Shown here: in pieces, positions 9,765-20,727 of the stretch | Position numbering within the stretch: the stretch's first letter is position 1 | Layout of the letters: every line of letters starts with the position of its first letter | DNA from: Begonia masoniana | Taxonomy: Eukaryota; Streptophyta; Magnoliopsida; Cucurbitales; Begoniaceae | Assembly: GCA_022432975.1 (NCBI GenBank) | Contig: CM039512.1 | Span: 44,181,124-44,245,123 of the forward strand | Length of the DNA: 64,000 nt | Direction: 5' to 3' | Notes under the pieces: generated by a model | Seen by the model: only the letters and a program-made list of their open reading frames with translations | Database searches by the model: none | Told to the model about the DNA's origin: nothing | Program-made: the position numbers and the translations under genes

Positions 9765-12700
9765 GCAGCATCTATTCCTATTGCTCTTCATTCGCAAGCA
9801 GCGTCTGTTGTAAAGTTTTCTGGTCTAAATTTCTCTGAATGGTGCGAACAAATTCAGTTTCACCGTGGTGTTCTGGATCTTGATTTGGCACTTTTAACTG
9901 AGAAACCAGCTGCTATTACTGCAACTAGCAGTGATGATCAGAGATCTTCCTATAAAGCTTGGGAAAGATCAAACAGTCTGATCCTAATGTTTATGCGAAT
10001 GACTGTATCCAACAACATCAAGTCCACATTTCCTAAAACTGAAAATGCTAAGGAATTTATGAAATTTGTGGAAGAATGTTCTCAGTTTGAATCGGCTGAT
10101 AAATCACTTGCTGAAACACTGATGGGTACTTTGACTACCATGAAGTTTGATGGTTCTCGTACCATGCATGAACATGTTGTTGAAATGACAAACATGGCAG
10201 CAAGATTAAAGTCCATGAGAATGGAAGTGAATGAGAACTTCCTTGTGACATTCATCCTGAACTCCTTGCCTCCTCAATATGGCTCATTTCATATGAGCTA
10301 TAACACTATGAGGACTAAATGGAATGTGCATGAATTGCAAAGTATGCTCATTCAAGAAGAAACAAGGCTTAAGAAACCAAGAACTCAAGTGGTCAATCTC
10401 ATGAATTATGAAGGAGCTGGAAAGAAACTAGGAAATAAAAGTGGAAAGGGTAAGAAAAGACTATCATAGGTAGCTCAGTCCTCTTTCCAAATCCACAAGA
10501 ATGAACAACGGAAAGATAAGTGTCATTTCTGTGGAAAGCAAGGACACTATCAGAAAGATTGCCTGAAACGTAAGGCATGGTTCGAAAAGAAAGGTAAGTC
10601 TAGTGCTTTAGTATGTTTCAAATCAAATTTAACTGAAGTTCCTTCTAATACTTGGTAGATTGATTCTGGTTGTACTACTCACGTTTCTAATACGATGCAG
10701 GGATTCTTTACGACCCAAACCATAAGCCAAAATGAAAAGTACATCTTTATGGGCAATCGGGTAAAAGTTCCAGTTGAAGCCATTGGAACTTACCGACTAA
10801 TGCTAGACACTGGATATCAATTAGATCTTTTTCAAACTGTTTATGTTCCATATGTTTCTCGAAATCTAGTTTCATTATCGAAACTTGATACAGCTGGATA
10901 TTCCTTTATGTTTGGGAATAAATGTTTCAGTTTGTATAAAGAGAATGTTCTTATTGGTACTGGTATTCTGTATGATGGTTTGTACAAGTTAAAACTTGAT
11001 TATTGTTTTGCTACAACCTTGTAATTGAGCATCATAATATTGGAATGAAACGTGATTTAATGAATAAATGTTCTGCTTATTTGTTGCATAAACGATTGGG
11101 TCATATTTCCAAAGAAAAAATGGAAAGATTAATAAAGCAAGCAATCCTTCCAAATTTGGATTTTACTTATCTAAATATTTGTGTTAATTGTATTAAAGGA
11201 AAACAAACAAGAAACACAATTAAGAAAGTAACCACAAGAAGCAAACAACTTCTTGAAATTATACACACCAATGTATGTGGTCTGTTTGATGTTTCATCTT
11301 TTGGTGGAGAAAGATATTTTATCACCTTTATTGATGATCTTTCACGTTATAGATATATCTATCTACTGAATGAAAAATCTCAGTCAATAAATGCTCTCGA
11401 AGTGTTTATTACTGAGGTTGAAAAACAAGTAGATAGAAAAGTGAAAATTATTAGATCTGATAGAGGTGGTAAATATTATGGAAGTTATGATGAAAATGGA
11501 CAATATTCAGGTCCATTTGCTAAATTCCTAGAAAGTCGTGGTATTTGTGAACAATACACAATGTCAGGAACACTAGAACAGAATGGTGTTGCAGAAAGGC
11601 GTAATCGTACTTTAATGGATATGGTTAGGAGTATGTTAAGTAATTCTTCTTTACTCTTGTCATTGTGGATGCATGCTTTAAAGACTGTTGTATATTTATT
11701 AAACATGGTTCCTAGTAAGGCAGTCTCAAATACTCCATTTGAACTGTGGACAGGAAGAAAACCCAGTTTAAGGCACCTGCGTGTTTGGGGTTGCCCAGTA
11801 GAACTAAGAATTTATAATCCACATGAAAGAAAACTAGATTCAAGAACAACCAGTGGTTTCTTCATTGGTTTTCCAGAAAAATCAAAAGGGTATAGATTTT
11901 ACTGTCCTAGCCACAGTACGAGAATAATTGAAATTGGAAATGCTAGGTTCATTGAAAGTAGTGAGATCATTGGGAGTTTGGAACCACGTAAAGTGAAAAT
12001 TCAAGAAGTTATGGTGCAAGTTCCAATACCTATAACTTCTGCTCAAGTTGTTGTTTTACCAGTTGTTGATCGTATTAATGATTCATATGAACAACAAATT
12101 AATGATCAAACTCCACATAATGAGGTTGTCACGAATGAACCTATAAGAGATGAACCACTAGAAATACCATTAAGAAGATCTATCAGAGAAAGAAGATATG
12201 CTATTTCGAATGATTATGTGGTTTATCTTCAAGAGTCCGAATGTGATTTAGGACTTGATGATGATCCAATTTCATTTTCACAAGCCATAGAAAATGAAAA
12301 TTCTGATAAATGGTTAGATGCCATGAAAGATGAGTTAAAATCAATGGAACAGAATGAAGTGTGGGAACTCGTCGAATTGCCTGAAGGTTGTAAAAGAGTT
12401 GGGTGTAAATGAATCTTTAAGACCAAACGTGACTCTAATGGCAATATCGAACGAAATAAAGCCAAACTTGTTGCCAAAGATTTTACTCAGAAAGATGGCA
12501 TTGATTACAAGGAAACCTTTTCTCATGTTTCGAAAAAGAATTCTTTCAGAATTATTATGGCAATGGTAGCTCATTATGATTTAGAGCCCCATCAAATGGA
12601 TGTGAAAACTACCTTTTTAAATGGGAATTTAGATGAGGACGTTTATATGGACCAACCTGAAGGTTTTGTTGTTAAAGGACAAGAACACATGGTGTGTAAA

Positions 12701-12978
12701 CTAAAGAAATCAATATACGAACTTAAACAAGCTTCCCAGCAATGGTATCTTAAGTTTAATGATACCATCACTTCCTTTGGATTTAAGAAAAACATCGTTG
12801 ATCGGTGTATATATCTAAAGGTCAATGGGATTAAGTTTATATTTCTGATTCTGTATGTTGATGATATCTTGCTAGCTACTAATGATCTTGGCTTAATGTA
12901 CGAAACCAAGAAATATCTCCATATGAACTTTGAAATGAAAAATATGGGAGAGACATCCTTTGTGATTGGAATCGAAAT
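9765..12978 (+). pseudogene. Copia element 2 Gag-Pol, 5' portion
   Basis: Ty1/copia polyprotein in the order Gag, protease, integrase, reverse transcriptase. Gag (9765-10469) is of the UBN2 type and ends at TAG 10467; a zinc knuckle CHFCGKQGHYQKDC follows at about 10521-10562. The protease site IDSGCTTHV comes right after a TAG (about 10657). A frameshift near 11020 leads to the pre-integrase motif LLHKRLGHIS and the integrase core (DRGGKYYGSYDENG, EQNGVAERRNRTLMDM). The expected first catalytic Asp in HTDICG is Asn here (HTNVCG, 11270-11272). After TGA 12410 the reverse transcriptase runs to the YVDDILLA site near 12854-12877. The ORF is then cut at GIEI by a Tekay element and resumes at 23377. 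Dead as written, but once a complete element. Confidence 0.9.
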
Positions 12979-15625
12979 TGTAATACCCGGCTTTTCGGGA
13001 TATTAATATTATATTATATGATGGCATTTTTTGTAAATATGTCAAAATAAGTCTGTTTTACAAAAAGAAAGCGTTATTAGAATCCTAACAATTAATTGGA
13101 ATTTTAAGAAATTTGCGTGAATTTTCGGAGTAATAACACTATATTTCGAGTAATTACGTTTCTCGTAATATAAAGGACGTGTTAGTAAAAATAGTAAACG
13201 AGGTTCGTTTTGCAAACAGACAGTTTTAATAAATCCCAGATAATAATTCAGAGTTAATGGTGAAATAAGAAAATTTGGAGAAACCGAATCGCTAGCCAAT
13301 TAACGAAACAAAGGACGAAACATAGAAAATCAAAGGAAGGGTAAAACGATAAATTGCCAAATCAAATTATAAAATAACAGAAACTTCTTTTCTTCTTCAT
13401 TTTCTTCTCTGCTTCGTGAATCGCCAGAGAGCTTAGGCGATTTTTCCTCTCTGCCGTCGATGGCGATTCAACATTCTGACCTCTGTTTTTCCTCCGTTCG
13501 TCCTCCGTTCGTCCTCCGTTCTTCACGTTTTCTCCTCCAATCGATGCTCTAGGTATGAATCTATAGTTTTAGAGCGTTAGTTTTTGGTTTTTAGAAAGTT
13601 ATACGTTTAGGTTATACGATTAGGGTTTTGTTAAAAACGCGATTTAGGGTTCGAAATCCATAGGTTTACCGCTGTTATCGATATAATGAACGTATTGAGT
13701 GTTATTGGACAAAGTTAGATTAAATTGTGAAAAATGTTAAAGTTTGAGAAATTTCGAGATTTAGGGAAAAACTCGTAATTTGGGATTTAAGGTGCCGAGC
13801 GTGTATTGCTCGAAGAAATAGCTCAATGAATTGGATTAGAACTTTTAGGAATTTCCTTAGTTAAGGTTTTGGTTAAATTTGGACGTTTAGTAGCTTAAAC
13901 TAGTTTTAACAGCGAATGTTGTGTTTTGCCTCAAACAAACAACGCTCGTGGACGGAGCTTGAGCTGCAACGGACGCGAGGTAAGTTCTCGTGACTTGCTT
14001 GACCGATTGGTCTACACCGTACGTCGAGGTCGTCTCGAGGAAATTTGGTGACGTGTATGTTTAAATTGTTTTGGTTGGGTAGTTAGGATTAATTCTTTAT
14101 AGGTTATGTCTTTAATTGCTTTTATTGTCTCGATGGTATGAATCATGTATGTTTACTTTGTGTCATATTGAACTGTTCACGCATCACGTGTTTTATAAGA
14201 GCATGAAAATGAATTTTCGCACGATGTTTTAAAGAAAAAAATGGCAATGCGGCCCGGAGGGGGGCTATTGATCTATTGTGTAGGCACGCAGGGGTCTGTC
14301 ACAATACTGCATTTAACACGTACTCATACAGTTTATAGTTTATAGTTTATAGGTCATGCGAGTTGGGGCTCAGGCACGGCTGTACGTGTTGTAAGCGTGT
14401 ACTCCCCTCCTCTAGCTGGAAAGAGTAGTCCGACCGCTGAATGTGCTCTCTCCAGTTAGGGGGTTAGGATCTCAGTGACACCCACAGAGTAAAGTAAAGT
14501 AAAGAAAATGATGCATGATTTATGAATTCATATGCACAGCATGCATTTACATTTACAAGAGCTTACTAAGATTTTTATCTCATAGTGTATCTGTATGGTG
14601 TAGGTGACCTCGATATAGGTAAGGACGAGATCCCTCCACCTGAGGAATGATGCAGTTGACGAAGGACAGCTTGCGTGGGTGTGCTGGCGCAGTCGATGCT
14701 TAACCTGACCCGTGGGGATGTATGTACGTGTTTTGAGGGTGTTGGGTTATTTTGGGAATTGTCGGGCTGTTGGTTGTATAGTTAAAACATTTTAGGATGC
14801 TTGGTTATGGATAGTTGATAGGTTGATATTTTGATGTTTTGAAGTTTTTTAAACGTTTTGGAAAACTCGTTTTGTAAATGTTTGGTATTAGGAAATGTTT
14901 GGTTTTTAAACATATCCACGCGAATTGTTTTTACGAAAACGGATTATGTTTTAATTGAGTTTTGAGTCGTTATTTCAGGCGATTGGTAAAATAAGAAATG
15001 GGTGGGATTATGAATGAGTGGTATTGATGATTATTGAATGATTTAGTGTTTATGTATATAAAGTAAGAGAATTGAGTACGCAGAGGAAAGGAGGAAAAGG
15101 AAAGAAAAGAAGAGAAGAGGGAAAAGGGAGCGCAGGTTCTTTGGAAATCCAGAGGACCTGGCGATCAATCGCCAGGCAGGGGCGATTGATCTCCCCTCCC
15201 TCTATCGCGCGATCGCCAAGGGTGGCGATCGCTGGGCAGGCAAGCGATCGCCGAAGGGCGATAGTTCGCTGGACACGATCGCCAAAGGGCGATCGTTCGC
15301 CATGCACCATCGCCCATGGGCGATCAATTGCCTGTTTTGGGCGACCGATCGCCCATGCAAAAAGGGACGCTTGTTCCCTTTTTGTCCCTGGTTTCGCTGG
15401 CCGATTGTGTTTTATTAAGTTTTATTGTTTTAAATGAATGTTTTAATTGTGTTTTCTTTAATTGTTTTACAGTTTTATTAAATGGTTTTCAAAATAGATT
15501 CGAACATTTTACAAATTTTAGTTTCCGCTTTAAATTCCGCTTAAATGCAATTAAAGTTATTAGGATAGAAAGAAAAAAAAAAAGAAAGAATAGAGAAATT
15601 TGGGTACAGTGTTAGGGTCGTCTCA
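12979..15625 (+). mobile_element. Left LTR of Tekay-type element 1
   Basis: 2647-bp LTR from TGTAATACCCGGCTTTTCGG to GGGTCGTCTCA, matched by 20728-23371. It is preceded by GAAAT (12974-12978), which recurs after the right LTR (23372-23376): a 5-bp target duplication. A TATA-like TATATAAAG lies at about 15053 and the palindrome cluster follows about 100 bases downstream, so the hairpins would be in the transcribed part. A 7-bp repeat (AGTTTAT) near 14330-14350 marks a site that has expanded into a minisatellite in a related LTR at 35.6 kb. Confidence 0.92.
15157..15358. repeat. GGCGATCGCC palindrome chain, left Tekay 1 LTR
   Basis: A run of short palindromes with little other sequence between them: CCTGGCGAT/ATCGCCAGG (15157-15165/15168-15176, perfect), GCGCGATCGC, GGCGATCGC, GCGATCGCC, GATCGCCAAAGGGCGATC and ATCGCCCATGGGCGAT (15309-15324, a perfect 16-base palindrome). 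Read as protein it gives DRSP/AIAR-like repeats in several frames, an artefact of the palindromes rather than coding signal. Confidence 0.9.
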
Positions 15626-15630
15626 GTTTA

Positions 15631-15643
15631 TGGTGTCAGAGCC
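15631..15643 (+). promoter_or_regulatory. Primer-binding site of Tekay 1
   Basis: TGGTGTCAGAGCC, one base different from the usual TGGTATCAGAGCC complementary to initiator tRNA-Met, five bases after the LTR end. Confidence 0.75.
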
Positions 15644-15789
15644 CCCGGGTTTTAAAATCGGTTCTGTAGACTGCTCGACTACACAGCCACTACGCGGACA
15701 TCCTTTATCAACTGTAAGTATGTTTATAGCTTTATTTGATTTCATTTTATAGAGTATTTGTTTAACTTTTATAGGAGATATATATAAAT

Positions 15790-16800
15790 ATGGTGTGTCG
15801 AGGAAATGATCGAGACGATACGATAGATACCCTTAAGGACTTTATTGCCCAGCAGTCCCAGCATATGGAGCGACAGGCTCAGCAAATGGAGCGACAGTCT
15901 CAGCAGCTGGGTACTCTGATAGACCAAGAGGGCGTTAGAGCTCGAGAGACAGCTATTTCGGGTAACCGTGGGATGGAGAGATTTCAGAAGCTCCAACCCC
16001 CTATATTTAACGGACAGTCTACAGATCCCTCTTCAGCTGAGGAGTGGATTCGCACCATGGAGGATATGCTGGCGTATGCGAGCATTGAGGACGGAGAGAA
16101 AGTGGTGTTGGTGACTTACCACCAAGCGTTAGACGCTCGGTTTTGGTGGGATTCCATCAAGACGACCACCGATGTGACGATTATAGGTTGGGAGCGATTC
16201 AGAGAGTTGTTTTATGACAAGTATTTCAGCCATACCGTACGAGAGGCGAAGATGGTTGAATTTATGCAGTTACGGCAGGTTAGTTCTATTGCCGAGTATG
16301 TGAGGAAGTTTGAAGCACTGTCCCGATTCGCGCCATATCAAGTCAGCGTTAATGAGGACAGGGTACGCAGATTTTTACAGGGACTTGGCCAGGAATTTCG
16401 GATGCGTCTTACTATATCTGGGGTACGGAATGTATCCTATGACGAGATTGTGGCCAGAGCACTTGAGATAGAGGCAGTTGATCAGAGTTCTGCCAAACCG
16501 AGGTAGCCATCTAAGGACTTCTTCTGAGAGATTCACCCTCAGATCAAGAGCAAGGGCTGGTAATCGAGAGCACAGCCACAGCAACAACAGCAGAGAAGCG
16601 TTAAAAGGCCTTTAGAGGGAGGCAACGATCGAGGGAAAGGCAAGCAGGTACAAGGAGCTTCTCAGATACCTTTTTGCCCTAAATGCCAGAGGGATCACAG
16701 GGGCCAGTGCAGATTAGGCACGAATATGTGCTATTGGTGTGGAGACATGGGCCATTTTGTTAAAGACTGCCCGAAGCAGGGTCGAGATCAGTCAGGCAGT
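15790..16800 (+). pseudogene. Tekay 1 Gag
   Basis: Starts MVCRGNDRDDTIDTLKDF. After a glutamine-rich coiled stretch comes the retrotransposon Gag domain (EEWIRTMEDML, ALDARFWWDSIK, FMQLRQVSSIAEYVRKFEAL). The ORF closes at TAG about 16504, and further stops and frame changes lie in the linker up to the two zinc knuckles at about 16678-16770, CPKCQRDHRGQC and CYWCGDMGHFVKDC. It would have encoded the particle protein of a chromovirus. Confidence 0.88.
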
Positions 16801-19800
16801 GATCAGAGAAGGATTATGCCGAGGATTTTTGCATTGATCGAGCCTGGTGATGTCGACGACGAGGCTCATCCCTCTGTGATAGCAGGTACTATATTGATTA
16901 TGGGCACGGCTGTAACGACCCATATTCCCAGCAAAATATTGTCCGCTCTGGGGATTGGGCCGCAGCCCAATATCCTCCCCTCACGGCTTTGTTTGGCGAG
17001 AACTTCCCAGAAGGTCACCCAACCTGGAATTGCTCTCGCCGAAGCACTTTTAACTTCGGAGTTCTTATGGGATCCATTGCCAATTGTGCTCCAAAACGCG
17101 TCTTGCTATCTTGGGAGGGTCTCTTTACATATGTTTCATTTCCACATACTTCTCCAAGCGATGTGGGATTGTGACGACCCCCTTTCTACGATCGAACCCT
17201 CTGACCCAAGTCCAACCCGGGATCCACAGAGTTTTAACCCAGCACGTCACCCTCCGGCCCAAGTCCCGCTCAGGATTCGCGTAGCACTGGGTGGTTCTTC
17301 CTCATACATGTCCATTAGGGTCATCACAACGGCTGTTTTTACTTTGATGGATACGGGAGCTACGCACTCTTTCGTATCGACTGCATGCATGACTAGATTG
17401 GGATTAGAGTATGAGTTAGCTGGGGTCGAGTATAGAGTGATGCTGCCTTCAGGAGAACATATGCAGTCAGAACGTATTCTCCAGGGCAATGTCATCTCGG
17501 TGGGGGATATTACCCTTTATGCTCGTTTGATAGTTATGAGCATAGAGCGGTATGATCTTATCTTAGGGATGGACTGGCTTTCGCAGCACTTCGCCACCAT
17601 CGACTGTCGATCTGGGATTGTGACCTTTCGACCCCCGGGTAAAGCCAAGTTTTCTTATTAGACGATGAACCGATTGAGTGGATCGCCTATTTATTATTCC
17701 ATGAAGGTCAGCGAGCAGTTTAAAGGTGAGTGCTCTATTTATTTGGCCGCAGTATTTGATATTCAGTTGCTTAGTGAATTAAAGCCGAGTGACATTCCTA
17801 TCGTCAGAGAATTCTCTGAGATCTTCCTTGATGATCTCCCTGGTTTACCGCCAGACCGGGAGATTGAATTTACTATTGATGTCTATCCAAACACCGCGCC
17901 AAGATTTAAAAATCCGTACTGGTTGGCATCAGCCGAGTTGAAAGAACTGAAGACTCAGCTTGACGAGTTATTGGAGAAGGGTTTTATTCGACCTAGTGTT
18001 TCACCCTGGGGTGCGCCCGTTCTATTCGTCAAGAAGAAAGACGGAACCCTCAGGATGTGCGTGGATTACAGAGAGCTGAATAAGCTTACAGTGAAGAATA
18101 AGTATCCACCGCCCCAGATTGATGATTTATTTGATCAGCTGCAAGGTGCCCGAGTATTTTCGAGGATTGATCTACGCTCGGGTTACAATCAGTTGAAGGT
18201 CCAGAAGGAAGATGTACCGAAAACGGCATTCCGAACGAGGTACGGGCATTATGAGTTCCTTGTTATGTCTTTTGGACTCACTAATGCCCCTGCAGCGTTT
18301 ATGGATTTGATGAACCGTGTATTCAAGGAGTACCTGGACAAGTTCGTTGTGGTTTTCATTGATGATATATTGATTTATTCTAAAACAAAAGAGAAGCATG
18401 AAGAGCAATTGAGGATTGTTCTCGGAATTCTACAAAGACACCAGCTTCATCCGAAGTTCTCTAAATGCGAGTTTTGGCTGGATCGAGTCAGTTTTCTTGG
18501 CCACATCATATCAGAAGAAGGGGTTTCTGTAGATCCGAGCAAAATCCAGGTGGTCAGAGATTGGCCACAGCCTAAAAACGTACGTGAAGTACGTGGAATT
18601 CTCGGATTAGCTGGCTATTATCAGAAGTTTATAGAGGGACTCTCGAAGATTGCAGTTCCTCTTTCGCGCTTGACTCGGAAGAATGAGAAATTTGTATGGT
18701 CGGCTGCTGTGATAACAGTTTTATGGAGTTGAAGCAGAAGTTGACCACAGCTCCAGTGTTGACGTTGCCTGTTGAAGGTGACAAATTTAGTATTTATTGC
18801 GATGCATCTGGAGTTGGACTCGGTTGCGTATTGATGCAGGAAGGAAAGGTTATCGCGTATGCTTCTCGGCAGCTGAAGCCGTACGAACAGAACTATCCTA
18901 CGCATGACCTGGAGTTAGTAGCCGTGGTCTTCGCACTGAAGATATGGAGACATTATTTATATGGGCAGCAGTGCGAAATATTTTCTGACCACAAGAGCTT
19001 AAAGTATTTATTTACACAAAAGGAGCTTAATATGCGACAAACAAGGTGGCTGGAGTTCGTAAAAGACTATGATTTCGATATTAAATACCACCCAGGAAAG
19101 GGGAACAAGGTCACTGATGCTCTGAGCCGAGTGCCTTCTGCTAGTCAGCCTTCACTTGCAGCGTTGTCAGTTACACTGCAGTCTGAGATTGAGAGGTTCG
19201 ATGTGGAGATAGTGGCAGAGTTGTCCAGTATGCTCACCAACATTTCTCTCAGACCGACTATTCTGGATAGGATACGCGAAGCTCAGCAGAGTGATATGGA
19301 GGGTGAGGAGCTTCGACTGAGCATGACATCTGGAGACTTATCGGATTTTCATTTATCAGATGACGGTATTCTAAAGTTCAGGCATAGGTGGTACGTGCCT
19401 GACGACGAGGAGCTGAAGAAAGAGATATTGGCTGAAGCACATTCTTCGGCATATTCTGTACACCCAGGAAGTACTAAGATGTACCGGGATTTAAAGCAAC
19501 ATTTCTGGTGGCCGAACATGAAGAGGGTGGTTGCCAAGTACGTTGAGACCTGTTTAGTGTGTCAACAGGTAAAGGCAGAGCACCAGAGACCGGCCGGAAC
19601 ATTACAGCCACTGCCGATTCCAGAGTGGAAATGGGAGTAGATCTCCATGGATTTTATTGTGGGGCTCCCGAGGACAACGAAAGGACAGGACGGCATCTGG
19701 GTGATTGTGGACCGATTGACAAAGTTGGCTCACTTCTTAGCTGTGAAGATGACGTCTTCGATGGATCAGCTCGCAGAGCTTTATGTGCAGGAGATTGTGA

Positions 19801-20687
19801 GATTTCACAGAGTACCAGTTTCGATTGTCTCAGACAGAGATCCGAGATTTACATCGAAGTTCTGGAAGAGTCTGCACAAAGCTATGGGGACTCAGCTTAA
19901 TTTCATCACGGCATTTCATCCTCAGACTGATGGACAGACAAAGAGGACTAATCAGATTCTCGAGGATATGCTCAGAGCCTGTGTGCTGGAGTTTCAGGGA
20001 TCGTGGAGCAGGTATTTGCCACTGATGGAGTTCTCCTATAATAACAGCTTCCAGACTACCATCGGCATGGCTCCGTACGAAGCGCTGTATGGTCGGAAGT
20101 GTAGGTCTCCGTTCTATTGGGACGAGGTTGGCGAGGCCAGCATCGTTGGTCCTAAGATTCTACAGCAAACGGCATAGACGATTGCCGTTATCCTACAGCG
20201 TATTGAGATAGCTCAGAGCCGACAGAAGAGCTATGCTGACACGAGACGGCGAGAGCTAGAGTTCGAAGAAGGTGATGAAGTTTATTTGAAGATTTCTCTG
20301 TTTAAGGGAGTTATGCGATTCGGAAGGAGGGGTAAGTTAAACCCTCGTTATGTGGGGCCCTTTCCTATTCTGAAGAGGATCTGGAAGATGGCGTACCGAT
20401 TAGAGCTTCCGGCTTCTATAGAGGGTATCCACGATGTATTTCATGTATCTATGCTTCGGAAGTGTTTACGCGATCCGTCGCATGTCGTGGAGGCTAGAGA
20501 GATCGAGGTACAGCCTACCTTGACTTATGAGGAGAGGCTGGTACGTATTTTGGAGTCTTCCATCAAAATTTTGCGCAACAAAGAGATTCCGCTAGTCAAA
20601 GTCCTATGGCGGAACCACGAGGTGGAAGAGGCTACGTGGGAGCGGCAGCAGGATATGATGGCTAAGTATCCTGAGTTATTTGTATAG
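16800..20687 (+). pseudogene. Tekay 1 Pol with chromodomain
   Basis: Protease, reverse transcriptase, RNase H, integrase and chromodomain in Ty3 order. The protease (DTGATHSFVS, LILGMDWLSQHFA) is split by a TRIM solo LTR at 16911-17328. RT spans about 17840-18690 with the catalytic [10 protein letters not shown] frameshift near 18715 leads into RNase H ([16 protein letters not shown]). The integrase zinc region is near 19430-19580; TAG at 19638 precedes the core ([42 protein letters not shown]), and another TAG lies at about 20175. The C-terminus ends with the chromodomain-like EVEEATWERQQDM and YPELFV. Relatively few lesions for its size. Confidence 0.92.
16911..17328 (-). mobile_element. 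Solo LTR of the TRIM family
   Basis: 418-bp TGTAACGACCC...GTCATCACA sequence flanked by ACGGC on both sides (16906-16910 and 17329-17333). It breaks the Tekay 1 protease between GTILIMGTA and VFTLMDTGA. Its left two-thirds closely match the 376-bp LTRs at 41911-43177, including CAATATCCTCCCCTCACGGC. After the GTGACGACCCCC block the sequence diverges sharply until the last bases, so it is a subfamily with a different U3. Minus orientation is taken from the primer site of the complete copies. Confidence 0.88.
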
Positions 20688-20727
20688 TTAAATTTTGTGG
20701 ACAAAATTCTAAATAAGGTGGGTGGAA

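Noticed and set aside
13640..13670. GGGTTCGAAATCC, like a tRNA B box
   Set aside because: No A box or cloverleaf can be drawn around it, and it recurs in the partner LTR at 21392.
15157..15358. Repeated DRSP/AIAR-like peptides in several overlapping frames
   Set aside because: They arise in all frames on both strands because the DNA is a chain of GCGATCGC palindromes inside an LTR; there is no coding signal or start context.
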